A stretch of 64,000 nt of DNA from contig NZ_ALVU02000001.1 in NCBI RefSeq assembly GCF_000332075.2, positions 2,306,324 to 2,370,323 of the forward strand, in the 5' to 3' direction. The position numbers were made by a program, and so were the translations under genes. This stretch comes from Synechocystis sp. PCC 7509 (GTDB taxonomy: Bacteria > Cyanobacteriota > Cyanobacteriia > Cyanobacteriales > Chroococcidiopsidaceae). The notes below the pieces were generated by a model. It saw only the letters and a program-made list of their open reading frames with translations. It searched no databases and had not been told where the DNA came from. The number at the start of each line of letters is the position of its first letter. Positions within the stretch are counted from its first letter, which is position 1. Of this stretch, positions 48,870 to 59,252 are shown in pieces.

Positions 48870-49786
48870 GACCTCTTGCAAAAATAAGCTTTAAGATTGA
48901 TTTGCGTTTAAGTTAAGCTCATAATTATAAATAGAAGCTATTAAATTAAACCTTAATCCAAATCGTTTCCTTCTGTTTCTATATCGCCCTTGTAAAATCC
49001 TAAATCTTTTCAAATGGGCAAAAACATTTTCAATAATTATTCTCTCTTTTGCTAGTTCTCTATTCTCTTTTTTCTCGGCTACAGAAAGCTTATCTTTTCT
49101 TGGCTTCTTTTTAGGTATTTGACTAAAATGATGATGCTTTTTAATTCCTTGATATCCCTTATCTGCTAAACATTTAACCTCTTTTTTAATCCTGATTTTG
49201 CTTCTTTTATATAACTTGAAATCATGTTCAGAACCCTTGCCATAGTACGTACACAGTATTTCTCCATTTCTTTGATCGATAACTACTTGGGCTTTCAACG
49301 TATGTCTTTTTTTCTTGCCACTATAATAGCTCTTTTGTTTTTTTTAGGTCTTTCTATGGGGGTCTCACTTACATCTATTACTACCGTTTCTAGCTGATAA
49401 TCATCGTCAATCAATCTCTTTTTCCCTGGTAGTCTTAGTTGAGGAGCTTTAATTAAAATATTTTCTATTTTTTGAATAATTCGGTAGGCTGTAGATTCGT
49501 TTATTCCCCAAGTAGCACCTAAATGAAAAAAAGTTCGGTACTCTCGTAAATATTCTAAGACCATTAAGATTTGGTCTTCTACCTTTAGTTTTGGCGGTCT
49601 GCCAGTTTTCTTCCTTGATTTTTCCGCTTCCTTGACTATTTCTACCATTTGATTAAAAGTGTCAAAATGCACTCCAGTCAAACGTTTAAATTCTTCCGCC
49701 TTTAATTTTTTTACCTTTTTATAAGTCACTTTTACTTCTACTTAGTCACTTCCCTACGATTTTATCATTAACTTTTGCAAGAGGTC
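48870..49786 (-). mobile_element. 917-bp IS5-type insertion sequence
   Basis: The ends are inverted repeats GACCTCTTGCAAAA (48870-48883) and its exact complement at 49773-49786. The flanking TA at 48868-48869 and 49787-49788 is the probable target duplication. Two overlapping frames encode a DDE_4-type transposase joined by a -1 frameshift. It is inserted in the DUF839 gene. The IS427-like group of IS5 fits the size, TA target and frameshift; the group is inferred. Confidence 0.9.
48891..49729 (-). CDS. IS5-type transposase, two frames joined by -1 frameshift
   Basis: Frame A (49729-49295, 144 aa) has the helix-turn-helix part (RLTGVHFDTFNQMV, WGINESTAYRIIQKIE) and the first catalytic Asp (VVIDVSETPIERP). 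Frame B (to 48891) has the second Asp in CLADKGYQGI and the Glu in IIIENVFAHLKRFRIL. The frames meet at an A8 run (plus-strand T8 at 49338-49345); slipping back one base gives RPKKKQKSYYSGKKKRHTLK, the expected continuation. All three DDE residues are present, so the element may be active. Confidence 0.88.
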
Positions 49787-50810
49787 TAGTATCGAGGGCG
49801 GGGTTTACGTCTTCAATGCGTACCCATTCAACGTCCATTGATTCGCCTATAGCAAAACCTGTTTTGGTAATGGCTTGGGGTCTATTTTTAATTTTTAATG
49901 CTTCTAAAACTCCTCCTGCTTGTAATATTCCGGGTTGAGTAGGAATAAAACGATAAAACAGGCTATCGCCTCGATCTTCAGTTTGATAAACAATTCCGGT
50001 GCGCGGATCTACGGCGATCGCTTCGTGGTTAAATCGTCCCATACTTACAAGCGGTATCGGCTTTACAAGTCCTGTAGCGCGGGATGAAACTTCAAAATTG
50101 TAGCCGTGAAGCTGAGAAATATTATCGGGATTATCTGGCGTATTAGTTTCGGGAGTAGAGGTATTTTCTTCGCAACTAATCCACGAACCCCAAGGAGTTG
50201 CGCCCCCCGCACAATTGCGATAAGTTCCAGCAAGAGAAGCATAATCTTTTATTAGTTGGCGATTTGCGCCCACAATTAACGTAGTTGTACCACCAGAGGC
50301 GAGGGGATCGTATTTCTGATTTTCTGGCGCTATAACTTTTGTCATAGAACTGGGGCTAAGTTCGTGATTGCGAACTAAAATTGTTGTTCCGTTAGTACCT
50401 GTAAAGGCTGCCATGCCATCATGATTACCAGGAACAGAATTGCGATCGCTCATAGTATCCCCAGTCTTTGAAAAAGCTCTATACTGAAAGCCTTTAGGCA
50501 AATCTAATAAGCCATTAGGATCGGTTTGCAGCGCCCCGTAGCCTTTGCCAATTACTTTTTTACCTATGGCTTCTCTAGAGTACAAAGCTCTTAAAGGAGC
50601 CGCAAGCAGCGCAGAAGTTGCTCCAGCGCCTATTAAAGTGAAAAACTGGCGACGCGATACAGTCATAGAGATTTTGGAGATTTTTTCTATATACGTCCAT
50701 ACTTTAGTCAATTTCCATGGCGATCGCACAAAGGGCAGGTTAATTTATGGTTAACCAAAAGTGGTGTGTTGTCTCAAATTAGTCAATTTAATTTGTAAGG
50801 CGATGGTAGT

Positions 50811-52067
50811 TTACCCTAGTTTTTGCTCGGCTTTCCCTTTCATAACTTGTTGATAAATCTCTATAGAGCGATCGTTGAGTTTGTTGGTGTCATAGTGCTT
50901 TTCTACATAAGCCCTACCTGCTTGACCCATAGTCACCCAATTAAGGGGATTTTCTATTAATAGCGCCAATTTTTCTACTAAAGCATCCACATCTTTCTCT
51001 GGAACTAGAAAGCCAGAAACCCCATCTTCAATAAGTTCGGGAATCCCAGCGTGCAATGTTCCAATCACGGGCATTCCCATCGCCATTGCTTCTTTCAATG
51101 TATTAGGAATACCCTCTTGATTGCCGTCTGATGCGGTTACACTCGTGGCTATAAATATAGAGGAGCGATTGAGAATCTCTACAACTTCTGGCTGCCGTTT
51201 CCAACCTAAAATTTTTACTTGCTCGTTTACCGCTAACTCGTCTATTAATTGCTGTAACGATGATCTCAATACACCATCACCAATGATGTTATATTCAATT
51301 TTTTTATGGCTTTTAGCAAGCTTTGCCACTGCACGAATACAATATTCTATACCTTTTTTTTCGACCAAGCGACCAGTGGTTACAAGTCGCACAAATCCGT
51401 CTACAGGTATTCGAGGAGTATAAGCAAACTTACTGCAATCTATACCTGATTCTAAAACAGCTAACTTGTTTTGATCGCAACCAAGTTTGAGTAATATATT
51501 TTTGAAGTAGTTACAGTTTGGCAGAAAAAAATCCCCAGTTGGAAATAGTTGACGATAAATATTTTCTCCCTCTTTGTAGATAAATTCAGTAATATCATAA
51601 CCGCGAAAAGATGTAACTAATCTACCTTCAATCGCACCGAGTTCGCGCAATACCATTATCGGCAGCGCTAACGTACCAAACTGGCAGTGAATGATGTCAT
51701 AAGGTTCTTTCCCTACTAAAGATTTCGCTCGGTAAAGCAGTCGCAATGATAGTGCTTGAGTGCCATATTTGAAGATATTGAGGCTTCGCAACGCCACTAA
51801 AAGATTTTGAGAGAAATTAGGTAATAAAGTTATGCCTTTAAGCAAACGAAGTAAAAAATTTTTGGGAATTTTAGGTACGTAGTAAGTGCGTTCAAGTAGA
51901 TGATATTTTTCTACATTTGGATGTACGTTAGTTGTCTCTAATTCTACATTCTCTTGAATTGCATAAATATCAATCGTAAAACCACGATCAATTAATCCTA
52001 CAATTTGATTTAATATAAATGTCTCCGATAGAACCGGAAAACTAGCAACAACAAAAGCAACTCTCAT
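50811..52067 (-). CDS. Family 4 glycosyltransferase
   Basis: A 418-aa GT-B fold transferase resembling colanic-acid-type (WcaL-like) enzymes. FPVLSETFILNQIVGLIDRG is the N-terminal signature, followed by IHCQFGTLALP and RGYDITEF; the C-terminal domain has TTGRLVEKKGIEYCIRAVA and EGIPNTLKEAMAMGMPVIG, with the EX7E-type glutamates. It probably builds exopolysaccharide on the cytoplasmic side. A 590-bp gap upstream separates it from the GT2 gene on the other strand. Confidence 0.88.
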   Translation of the reverse strand: MRVAFVVASFPVLSETFILNQIVGLIDRGFTIDIYAIQENVELETTNVHPNVEKYHLLERTYYVPKIPKNFLLRLLKGITLLPNFSQNLLVALRSLNIFKYGTQALSLRLLYRAKSLVGKEPYDIIHCQFGTLALPIMVLRELGAIEGRLVTSFRGYDITEFIYKEGENIYRQLFPTGDFFLPNCNYFKNILLKLGCDQNKLAVLESGIDCSKFAYTPRIPVDGFVRLVTTGRLVEKKGIEYCIRAVAKLAKSHKKIEYNIIGDGVLRSSLQQLIDELAVNEQVKILGWKRQPEVVEILNRSSIFIATSVTASDGNQEGIPNTLKEAMAMGMPVIGTLHAGIPELIEDGVSGFLVPEKDVDALVEKLALLIENPLNWVTMGQAGRAYVEKHYDTNKLNDRSIEIYQQVMKGKAEQKLG

Positions 52068-52657
52068 AGGTTTTTTCTGTTTTTTATTTTAAAAAAATTT
52101 ATTTGTTACTTTTTTAAACTATTTTTCAAGTAAAATGTAAATTTTAATGCTGTTTTTAAAACATTTTTTATAGCAATAAATTTTAGCTTCAGTTAGTTTC
52201 TTTATCTAAATTAGCATCTTGTAAATATTTGGTAAAGATGAAAATTTTGAGTAAATGCGAACTTATAATCTATCTTAGAGAAGATTTTTCAATATATAGA
52301 ATCCTTTTTGAGTTATAAAATATGGATAGCCCCCAAGGCTGGCGGATAAAAATCCGGTTTCCCCAAAAAAGGGGCTACGGAGCGGAACCAACTTGCTTTT
52401 TAAGCGCTGATTTAGGATTGCTATAGGCGCAATTTGTTTATAGCTTAAATTAAACGAGTTAAGTCAAGCTTAAGTAATTCAAATTAAACCAAAGGCTTAA
52501 ATGTCTAATGTCTTACAAAACTTAATTAAAAACTTTTGTTTTGTCAAATTCTAAGCGTAAAAAAGAAGTCTATAAGTTTATAAATAGACGCTCAAATCAA
52601 ATTTTTGCAAATGAAAACTTTTGTGTTAAAGCATTAGCAATCGAGTAAAAAAAGCCT
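52068..52657. other. Intergenic region with a structured repeat
   Basis: This 590-bp, mostly AT-rich gap separates the divergent GT4 and GT2 genes. No gene is visible. At 52327-52377, TAGCCCC and GGGGCTA enclose a hairpin CGGAT-AAAA-ATCCG and a CCCC-A6-GGGG stem. At 52413-52425 there is a lone copy of the end of the fold-back repeat found at 38488-38501. The GC-rich core stands out from its surroundings. Confidence 0.6.
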
Positions 52658-53698
52658 ATGCCAACAGTTTCAGTAGTTATTCCTACTTACAATAATATAA
52701 CTTACTTACCAGAAGCTCTAGAAAGCGTCCTCAATCAAACTTTTACCGATTTTGAAGTCATAATTATTGATGATGGAAGTTTGGATACAACCCAAGAATG
52801 GATTAGCAACTTGGTAGATGCGCGGATAAAAACAATAGTGCAAACTAATCAAGGTGCGGCAGTAGCTCGAAACACTGGAATTGCTTTTTCTTCAGGAGAT
52901 TATATAGCCTTCTTGGATAGTGACGACTTATGGGAGCCAACAAAACTAGAAAAACAAGTGCAGTGTTTAGCAGCAAATCCCGATGTCGGTTTGGTAAATA
53001 CTTGGATTAAGAATATAGACAATCAAGGTAATTATTTAGCTATTGTGCCAGCACCGGACGCAGAGGGCAATGTCTGGAATCAGATCATAGAGGAAAATCT
53101 AATTTTGTGTGGTAGTGTGCCAACAATCCGTCGTCGTTGTTTTGAAGAAGTTGGTGTATTTGACCCCGATTTGCTGTCGGCAGAAGATTGGGATATGTGG
53201 ATTCGTCTAGCCGCAAATTATTCTTTTGCGTTGATTAAAGAACCTTTAGTTTTATACCGCCAGCATTTAGGAAGCAAATCTAACAATTTAGAAAAGCATT
53301 TATTATATCGATTGAAAACAATTGATAAAACATTTCAATCTGTTTGTCCCCAATTAAAATATTTAAAAAAGCGTGCGGTGGGGCGGGCTTATTTGGCAAT
53401 AGCTTGGAAATCGCTGCTCCAAAATAATTACAAAGCAGTTAATAAGTACCGCCAGCAAGCATTGACCTACTTCCCAGAATTACAAAGCAGCTATAGCTAC
53501 AAGCGTTTGATTTTATTAACCTTGGCAAAACAGTGGTTAAGTAATGAAACTTATACTTTTTTGAAAAGGTTGGTACAAAGATTTTCTCTTGACCAAAGGA
53601 AAGGGGAAAAGGAGATTTTTGCGATCGCTGTCCGCGCCTATACTAAAGTTATCACCTATGGCGATCGCTCTTTTATAAGTTCAAAAAGCCGTCTGTAG
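52658..53698 (+). CDS. Family 2 glycosyltransferase
   Basis: A 346-aa GT2. VSVVIPTYNNITYLPEALES, FEVIIIDDGSLDTT, the DXD in FLDSDDLWEP and the LSAEDWDMWIRLA acid motif give a complete GT-A catalytic domain (residues 1-~210). The last ~130 residues are basic and helical. It probably contributes to the same exopolysaccharide as the neighbouring GT4. Three HIP1-type cores lie in the last 150 bases. Confidence 0.9.
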   Translation: MPTVSVVIPTYNNITYLPEALESVLNQTFTDFEVIIIDDGSLDTTQEWISNLVDARIKTIVQTNQGAAVARNTGIAFSSGDYIAFLDSDDLWEPTKLEKQVQCLAANPDVGLVNTWIKNIDNQGNYLAIVPAPDAEGNVWNQIIEENLILCGSVPTIRRRCFEEVGVFDPDLLSAEDWDMWIRLAANYSFALIKEPLVLYRQHLGSKSNNLEKHLLYRLKTIDKTFQSVCPQLKYLKKRAVGRAYLAIAWKSLLQNNYKAVNKYRQQALTYFPELQSSYSYKRLILLTLAKQWLSNETYTFLKRLVQRFSLDQRKGEKEIFAIAVRAYTKVITYGDRSFISSKSRL

Positions 53699-53705
53699 CA
53701 AATCC

Positions 53706-54587
53706 TTAATTAATTGTGGGGAATGGCAGCCACCGCGCGATCCAAAATATAATCAATAAAGCGATCGCCATGCCATCAGTAGTTTTTAATCGTAATTGTT
53801 GCCATTGAACTCGATGAGTATTCGGGCTTGTAAAACCCCGGACTGTCATCGCATTTGCCATTTGCTCGGCTCGCAGTAACAAATTTTCTAATAAGCGCTC
53901 GGCGACTAGCATCCAGACTCTAATTGCTCCCTTGACACCGAGCTTTTTCCAATTGATGGCGCGGGTATTGACGGAGCGAATTAGGTTTTGCACTTCTTCT
54001 AAAACTAGCGGAATAAACCGCAAAGATAGAGTTAGGGTCAAAGCAATTTCTGTCACCGGAACTTTAAAACGGCGCAAAGGACGCATCAAGCTTTCAATTC
54101 CGGCGGTAATTTCTTCAGGAGCGGTAGTTAGTAAGTAGAGATTGCTGCTGTAAATGACATTAAATATTAGTGTACTGACGCGAATAGCTAGTTCTAGACT
54201 TCGCCTAGTAATTGTAAATCCCTTGATTTGAAATAGTACATATTGGTAATCTGAGGCAATAGCAAGACTAGGATCGATTGGTGGTAGCCGGGGTTGGTAC
54301 TTGACATTGAAGGAGTCGGGGACAAAAGCACCTAAAAGAAACACAAAGCCAGACAGCATCAATAGCCAACCCATTTGTTGCTTCCAGGCGCGGAGCGGAA
54401 TTTTAGCAGTTAGAGTAATCGCAATTAGCATTAATACTAAAGCAATCCGCCAAGGCGAACTAGCTAGAATAGGCGCAGCTAGAAAACTTAAGAGCCAAAT
54501 TAGCTTGACTCTAGGATCGAGTTTGTGCAGCCAAGTAATCGGTTGTTCTAGGTATAACCCTAAAGGAAGATTTCGCAGTAAATCCAT
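53706..54587 (-). CDS. ecfT: ECF transporter transmembrane protein EcfT (CbiQ family)
   Basis: A 293-aa membrane protein with about five helices. KLDPRVKLIWLLSFL is the family N-terminus and LLRAEQMANAMTVRGF carries the Ala-Arg-Gly coupling motif that contacts the ATPases; the preceding LSLRFIPLVLEEVQNLI is also typical. EcfT is the shared scaffold of energy-coupling factor vitamin and metal importers. No ATPase or S component is encoded nearby. It is followed upstream by der on the same strand, 79 bp away. Confidence 0.9.
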   Translation of the reverse strand: MDLLRNLPLGLYLEQPITWLHKLDPRVKLIWLLSFLAAPILASSPWRIALVLMLIAITLTAKIPLRAWKQQMGWLLMLSGFVFLLGAFVPDSFNVKYQPRLPPIDPSLAIASDYQYVLFQIKGFTITRRSLELAIRVSTLIFNVIYSSNLYLLTTAPEEITAGIESLMRPLRRFKVPVTEIALTLTLSLRFIPLVLEEVQNLIRSVNTRAINWKKLGVKGAIRVWMLVAERLLENLLLRAEQMANAMTVRGFTSPNTHRVQWQQLRLKTTDGMAIALLIIFWIARWLPFPTIN

Positions 54588-54666
54588 TCGTGCAAATTGT
54601 AGCGCTGTAATCCAAGATAATTGACTTCAGGGGAAAACTTATCAAAATTTCCCCAAGGACTTATTG

Positions 54667-56043
54667 CTAATGACTTTTAACGCGAGTAGCACGATTAGTT
54701 GGACTGCCAGTATTTTCAACCTCACGGACTTTTTTGCTGCGCCAAAATAAGCGGATGGGTGTACCAACAAAGCCTAGCTGCTGGCGAAACTGCCTTTCAA
54801 TATAACGCTTGTAGTTTTCAGGAAAGCGGGAGGCTTCATTTACAAATAGGGCGATCGCCGGAGGCTGTGTACTTACTTGCGTACCGTAATAAATTTTACC
54901 TTGACGACCTTGGCGGCTAGTAGGTGGTGAATGCCAGCGTACAGCTTCTTCTAGCACTTCGTTAATTACCGAAGTAGTGACGCGGCGTTTGTGAGCGGCG
55001 GCGGCGACATCGGCTAATTCGAGGATTTTTTCGACTCTTTGCCCAGTTTTGGCGCTGACAAAAATCATTTCTGCCCATTCTATAAAATATAGTCGCTCTT
55101 TAAGAGTTTTTTCGTGGTCGTAAATAGTATAGGAATCTTTTTCGACAGCATCCCATTTATTTATTACGACGACACAAGAGCGCCCTTCTTCTTCAATTCG
55201 CGCCACTAATTTTTGATCTTGCTCCGTAACTCCATCTTCCGCATCAAGTACCAATAAAACTACATCGGCGCGGCGAATAGCTTTAAACGCGCGGTTGATG
55301 CCAAAAAATTCTGCACCGTATTCAACGTTTTTCTTGCGACGAATTCCGGCGGTGTCGATTAAACGGTAAGTTTTGCCATCGCGTTCAATTACAGTATCGA
55401 TCGCATCGCGGGTAGTACCAGAAATTGGACTAACGATCGCTCTATTTTCCCCGACAAAAGCGTTTAGTAAGCTAGACTTGCCCACATTTGGTCGTCCAAC
55501 GATCGCAATTTTTACTTCATCTACGTCGGGAAGATCCTCAGCAAGCGGTAAATGAGCAACTACAGCGTCTAATAATTCTCCTGTACCATTGCCATGAATC
55601 CCAGACATGGGGAAAGGTTCGCCCAATCCCAGTTCCCAAAATTGCGAGGCTTGGGATAAGCCTAGTTCGGCAGATTCGCATTTATTGACAGCTAGAACCA
55701 CTGGGACGCTTTGTTGGCGCAACCATTGGGCAATTTCTTCATCGGCGGCGCAAATTCCCGCTTGACCGTCTACGATGAACAGGGCGGCACTAGCTTCTTT
55801 GAGAGCTAGGGCAGCTTGTTCGCGGATTTGGGGTAAAAATTCGGTATCGTCGTCAAATACTAACCCGCCCGTATCGACTACAACAAAATCACGATCGCCC
55901 CAGTAGGCATTAACATAAGTGCGATCGCGGGTAATTCCTGGTTCATCGTACACAATAGCCGCCCCCGTCCCTGCCAGACGATTTACTATTGTAGATTTGC
56001 CCACATTGGGACGACCGATAATTGCGACTATTGGTAGAGACAT
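54667..56043 (-). CDS. der: Ribosome assembly GTPase Der (EngA)
   Basis: A 458-aa protein with two tandem GTPase domains and a C-terminal KH-like domain. The first P-loop is [15 protein letters not shown] near residue 7 with DEPGITRD and DTGG; the second is [16 protein letters not shown] near residue 180 with [18 protein letters not shown] and NKWD. It is required for 50S subunit maturation. Length and order are normal. It diverges from chlD across 97 bp. Confidence 0.97.
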   Translation of the reverse strand: MSLPIVAIIGRPNVGKSTIVNRLAGTGAAIVYDEPGITRDRTYVNAYWGDRDFVVVDTGGLVFDDDTEFLPQIREQAALALKEASAALFIVDGQAGICAADEEIAQWLRQQSVPVVLAVNKCESAELGLSQASQFWELGLGEPFPMSGIHGNGTGELLDAVVAHLPLAEDLPDVDEVKIAIVGRPNVGKSSLLNAFVGENRAIVSPISGTTRDAIDTVIERDGKTYRLIDTAGIRRKKNVEYGAEFFGINRAFKAIRRADVVLLVLDAEDGVTEQDQKLVARIEEEGRSCVVVINKWDAVEKDSYTIYDHEKTLKERLYFIEWAEMIFVSAKTGQRVEKILELADVAAAAHKRRVTTSVINEVLEEAVRWHSPPTSRQGRQGKIYYGTQVSTQPPAIALFVNEASRFPENYKRYIERQFRQQLGFVGTPIRLFWRSKKVREVENTGSPTNRATRVKSH

Positions 56044-56140
56044 AAAAGTAAAAAATGCTTAGTTATTTATATTTTAGCTGTCTCTTTAGTGGGGTAGTTA
56101 AATTTGATATGCTGATCGGAAGCAACTAACCATAAAAACC

Positions 56141-58096
56141 ATGTCTGTACTCTCCATTCCTACTTTTCCCTTAACGGCGGTAGTGGGTCAAGAAGCCATA
56201 AAATTAGCTTTATTGCTAGTAGCTGTCGATCCAGGATTGGGGGGAATTGCTATTGCTGGTAGGCGCGGTACAGCTAAATCAGTTATGGCGCGTGCGCTTC
56301 ATGCTCTGTTACCACCGATTGAAGTAGTTAAGGGGAGCATATTTAACGAAGAAACAGGAATTGATAATGTTGATACCCAAATAATTCCCGCTCCCTTTAT
56401 TCAAATTCCCCTGGGTATTACTGAAGATCGTTTGCTTGGCTCGGTAGACGTAGAACAATCGGTAAAAACTGGAGAATCAGTTTTTCAGCCAGGTATACTT
56501 GCTCAAGCCAACCGGGGAGTTTTGTATGTAGACGAGATTAATTTATTAGATGACCAAATTAGCAATCAACTATTGACGGTTTTAAGCGAAGGGCGCAACT
56601 TTATTGAGCGAGAAGGGATTAGTTTTGAGCATCCCTGCAAACCTTTATTTGTGGCTACCTACAACCCCGAAGAAGGTACTTTAAGGGAGCATTTACTCGA
56701 TCGCATTGCGATTACTTTGAGCGCCGATGCAGTTTTAGGTTTAGATCAAAGAGTCCAAGCGGTAGACCAAGTTATTCAATACTCTGCGTCTCCTCAAGAG
56801 TTTCTGCAACAGTACGACGAAGATTTAGACAACCTCAAAACTCAAATTATTTTGGCGCGAGAATGGCTTAAAGATGTCACGATTAGCCAAGAGCAAATTA
56901 TTTATTTAGTTGATGAAGCTATCCGCGCGGGAGTGCAAGGACATAGAGCCGAACTATTTGCCGCTAAAGTAGCTAAAGCGGCGGCGGCGATTGATGGACG
57001 CAATAAAGTAAACGCCGAAGATTTGCGCCGAGGAGTGGAACTCGCGATCGTTCCTAGAGCTACAACCATTCAAACGCCCCCAGAGGACGCGCCACCGCCA
57101 CCGCCACCACCTCCCCAGAATCAAGAAGAATCCCAGCAAGAGCAAGAGGAGCAAGAAGAACCGGAAGAACCCCAAAAAGAGGAAGAAGAAACGAGTATTC
57201 CTGAAGAATTTGTTTTTGACGCGGAAGGCGTAATTTTAGATCCCAGCGTGTTGTATTTTGCTCAAATGGCGCAAAGGCGAGGAAAATCTGGCGCTCGAAG
57301 TGTAATTTTTTCCGACGATCGCGGACGTTATATTAAACCAATGTTGCCTAAAGGTACAGTGCGCCGCATTGCTGTAGATGCAACTCTTAGAGCCGCCGCA
57401 CCTTATCAAAAAGCCCGTCGAGAACGTCAACCAGATAAGCGGGTAATTGTCGAACAATCAGATGTACGTGTCAAACGTTTAGTCCGTAAAGCTGGAGCGT
57501 TAATTGTCTTTGTTGTCGATGCGTCTGGATCTATGGCATTAAATCGGATGCAGTCGGCTAAAGGTGCGGTTTTACGCCTGTTAACCGAAGCTTACGAAAA
57601 CCGCGATCAAATATCATTAATTCCCTTTCGCGGCGAACAAGCAGAAGTTTTACTACCTCCAACTCGTTCTATTTCCGCCGCCAAAAAACGCCTAGAACGA
57701 ATGCCTTGCGGTGGTGGATCTCCCTTAGCACACGGCTTAACTCAGGCGGTAAGAGTCGGCACTAATGCCCAAATGAGCGGCGATATTGGGCAAGTTGTAA
57801 TTGTGGCAATTACCGATGGACGCGGGAATATTTCTTTGTCGCGCAGTTTGGGCGAACCTTTAGCTGAAGGTGAAAAGCCCGATATTAAAGGAGAATTGCT
57901 TAATATTGCGGCAAGAATTCGGGCTTTAGGAATGCAGTTATTGGTAATTGATACGGAAAATAAGTTTATTTCTACAGGGTTTGCGAAGGAACTAGCGACA
58001 ACATCTGGCGGGAAGTATTATCATTTACCAAAAGCAACAGATAGCGCGATCGCATCGGTAACTAAAGGCGCTATGGCAGATTTGCGATCGCGTTAG
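56141..58096 (+). CDS. chlD: Magnesium chelatase subunit D
   Basis: A 651-aa protein with an N-terminal AAA+-like domain (residues ~1-300: [37 protein letters not shown]), a Pro/Glu-rich linker (~308-350, with a run of nine prolines nearly uninterrupted, then Glu/Gln repeats) and a C-terminal von Willebrand A domain with the MIDAS motif [13 protein letters not shown]. With ChlI and ChlH it inserts Mg2+ into protoporphyrin IX, the first committed step to chlorophyll. Its stop codon overlaps the convergent NACHT-remnant gene. Confidence 0.95.
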   Translation: MSVLSIPTFPLTAVVGQEAIKLALLLVAVDPGLGGIAIAGRRGTAKSVMARALHALLPPIEVVKGSIFNEETGIDNVDTQIIPAPFIQIPLGITEDRLLGSVDVEQSVKTGESVFQPGILAQANRGVLYVDEINLLDDQISNQLLTVLSEGRNFIEREGISFEHPCKPLFVATYNPEEGTLREHLLDRIAITLSADAVLGLDQRVQAVDQVIQYSASPQEFLQQYDEDLDNLKTQIILAREWLKDVTISQEQIIYLVDEAIRAGVQGHRAELFAAKVAKAAAAIDGRNKVNAEDLRRGVELAIVPRATTIQTPPEDAPPPPPPPPQNQEESQQEQEEQEEPEEPQKEEEETSIPEEFVFDAEGVILDPSVLYFAQMAQRRGKSGARSVIFSDDRGRYIKPMLPKGTVRRIAVDATLRAAAPYQKARRERQPDKRVIVEQSDVRVKRLVRKAGALIVFVVDASGSMALNRMQSAKGAVLRLLTEAYENRDQISLIPFRGEQAEVLLPPTRSISAAKKRLERMPCGGGSPLAHGLTQAVRVGTNAQMSGDIGQVVIVAITDGRGNISLSRSLGEPLAEGEKPDIKGELLNIAARIRALGMQLLVIDTENKFISTGFAKELATTSGGKYYHLPKATDSAIASVTKGAMADLRSR

Positions 58097-59205
58097 AAAG
58101 GAATTAATATGTTTTCGCTTATTTCTTCGCGGACTTCCCGACTAACGTAACGCGCATGATGGAGACAATCTACCAATAGCTTATTGGCATAATAATATTG
58201 CTTCAATACTTGCTTTTGATGTTTGCTAAATCGACAATTTTTTAGCTGTTGAGTATAGCTGTGTAAATGAGCAGTATTTGAGCCTACTTCGCCAGCAAAA
58301 TCATTATCCAATGTTAAAGCAAAGTCAAAGTCAAGGTTAAGGATAAATTCTAAAGATAAAGCCCGAAAAGCTGAGGATTTTAATGGTATTTTAATTTCTT
58401 CAGATTTTTGCTTATTCCAATTGAGAAAATGCAATAAAATTTCGTCTTTGGCAATTATCGCATTAGCTCGGTATTTGATTAAGTTGAGCAAATAGTCGGC
58501 ATTACGTAACATCCCAGCTAACAATAAAAATACTTCTCTCCAGCGATTTTCAGTCAAACGCTCGACTAAATTTTGCAAAGATTGTTCTAATAGTTGGGGC
58601 GTAGCACTATTGACGATTTCTCTAGCTGCAAAATACTCGTGCAGTGCCAAATCGGAGAAGGAGTAGATACCTTTTGACTGCTGTACAACTACGCCATGCT
58701 GTGCCTCAATAGATTTTAATACTGCTGTGCTGTTAAGTTTTACTTCTTGGCAATTAGTTGTGGCATTAGGTAAATTAGTGATGTAGTCGCTAATATAGTC
58801 TTCTACAACTTGCTGAGTAAAAAAATAGTCGCCAGTATTAAAAGTTTTAAAGGCGATGTAACTTAACAAATCTTGCTTGCTTTGCAAAGATATTTTTTTA
58901 TATATTTCACTTCTTTCTAAATCGTATTTACTATCCCACTGTTTCAATAATATTTCTAATCCATCACTAAAAAATTGCGAGTTATTTAAGGGAAACTCGG
59001 AAACTTCTTCAAATACTAAGTCAAGCATTGTTAGTAACAATGAATTTGTATTATTTTTTTTAATACTTTCATGCTTGCCACTTTTGTCTACACTAGCTAA
59101 CTTTTTTTGCTCTACCCATCTATGAGTAAAGTTAGTAATATGCATTTTATCTATTGTCATTAATTTTGAAACATTTAATTCTAAAGTGTTCACTAAGTTT
59201 TTCAT
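58093..59205 (-). CDS. NACHT-family protein remnant lacking the NTPase domain
   Basis: A 370-aa protein matching the part C-terminal of the nucleotide-binding domain in cyanobacterial NACHT NTPases: [39 protein letters not shown] and [19 protein letters not shown]. No Walker A or B motif is present; the frame begins at [15 protein letters not shown], close to where the helical region should start. NACHT (NLR-like) proteins are signal-transducing ATPases, several in antiphage defence. This is therefore either a decayed gene or a free-standing adaptor. It lies 47 bp downstream of sigF on the same strand and overlaps the chlD stop by 3 bp. Confidence 0.7.
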   Translation of the reverse strand: MKNLVNTLELNVSKLMTIDKMHITNFTHRWVEQKKLASVDKSGKHESIKKNNTNSLLLTMLDLVFEEVSEFPLNNSQFFSDGLEILLKQWDSKYDLERSEIYKKISLQSKQDLLSYIAFKTFNTGDYFFTQQVVEDYISDYITNLPNATTNCQEVKLNSTAVLKSIEAQHGVVVQQSKGIYSFSDLALHEYFAAREIVNSATPQLLEQSLQNLVERLTENRWREVFLLLAGMLRNADYLLNLIKYRANAIIAKDEILLHFLNWNKQKSEEIKIPLKSSAFRALSLEFILNLDFDFALTLDNDFAGEVGSNTAHLHSYTQQLKNCRFSKHQKQVLKQYYYANKLLVDCLHHARYVSREVREEISENILIPF

Positions 59206-59252
59206 AATAATATTTTTATATCTGTTTGTTTATTGGAGATTTAAAACCCTTG

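Larger units (their letters stand above)
48425..50666 (-). pseudogene. DUF839/PhoX-like secreted protein interrupted by an IS element
   Basis: The N-terminal part starts at ATG 50666 with a Tat signal (SRRQFFTLIGAGATSALLAA) and continues to 49787; the C-terminal part runs from 48867 to 48425 and ends with GITFAIWGAWA. Removing the IS and one TA copy joins them into one 441-codon frame reading NPALDTTVRVEGFNKGAAQF, which fits the family. DUF839 proteins include PhoX-type phosphatases; GNHDG, ISCEEN and NHEAIAVD are seen. The gene is otherwise intact, so the insertion is recent. Without excision only truncated products are made. Confidence 0.93.
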
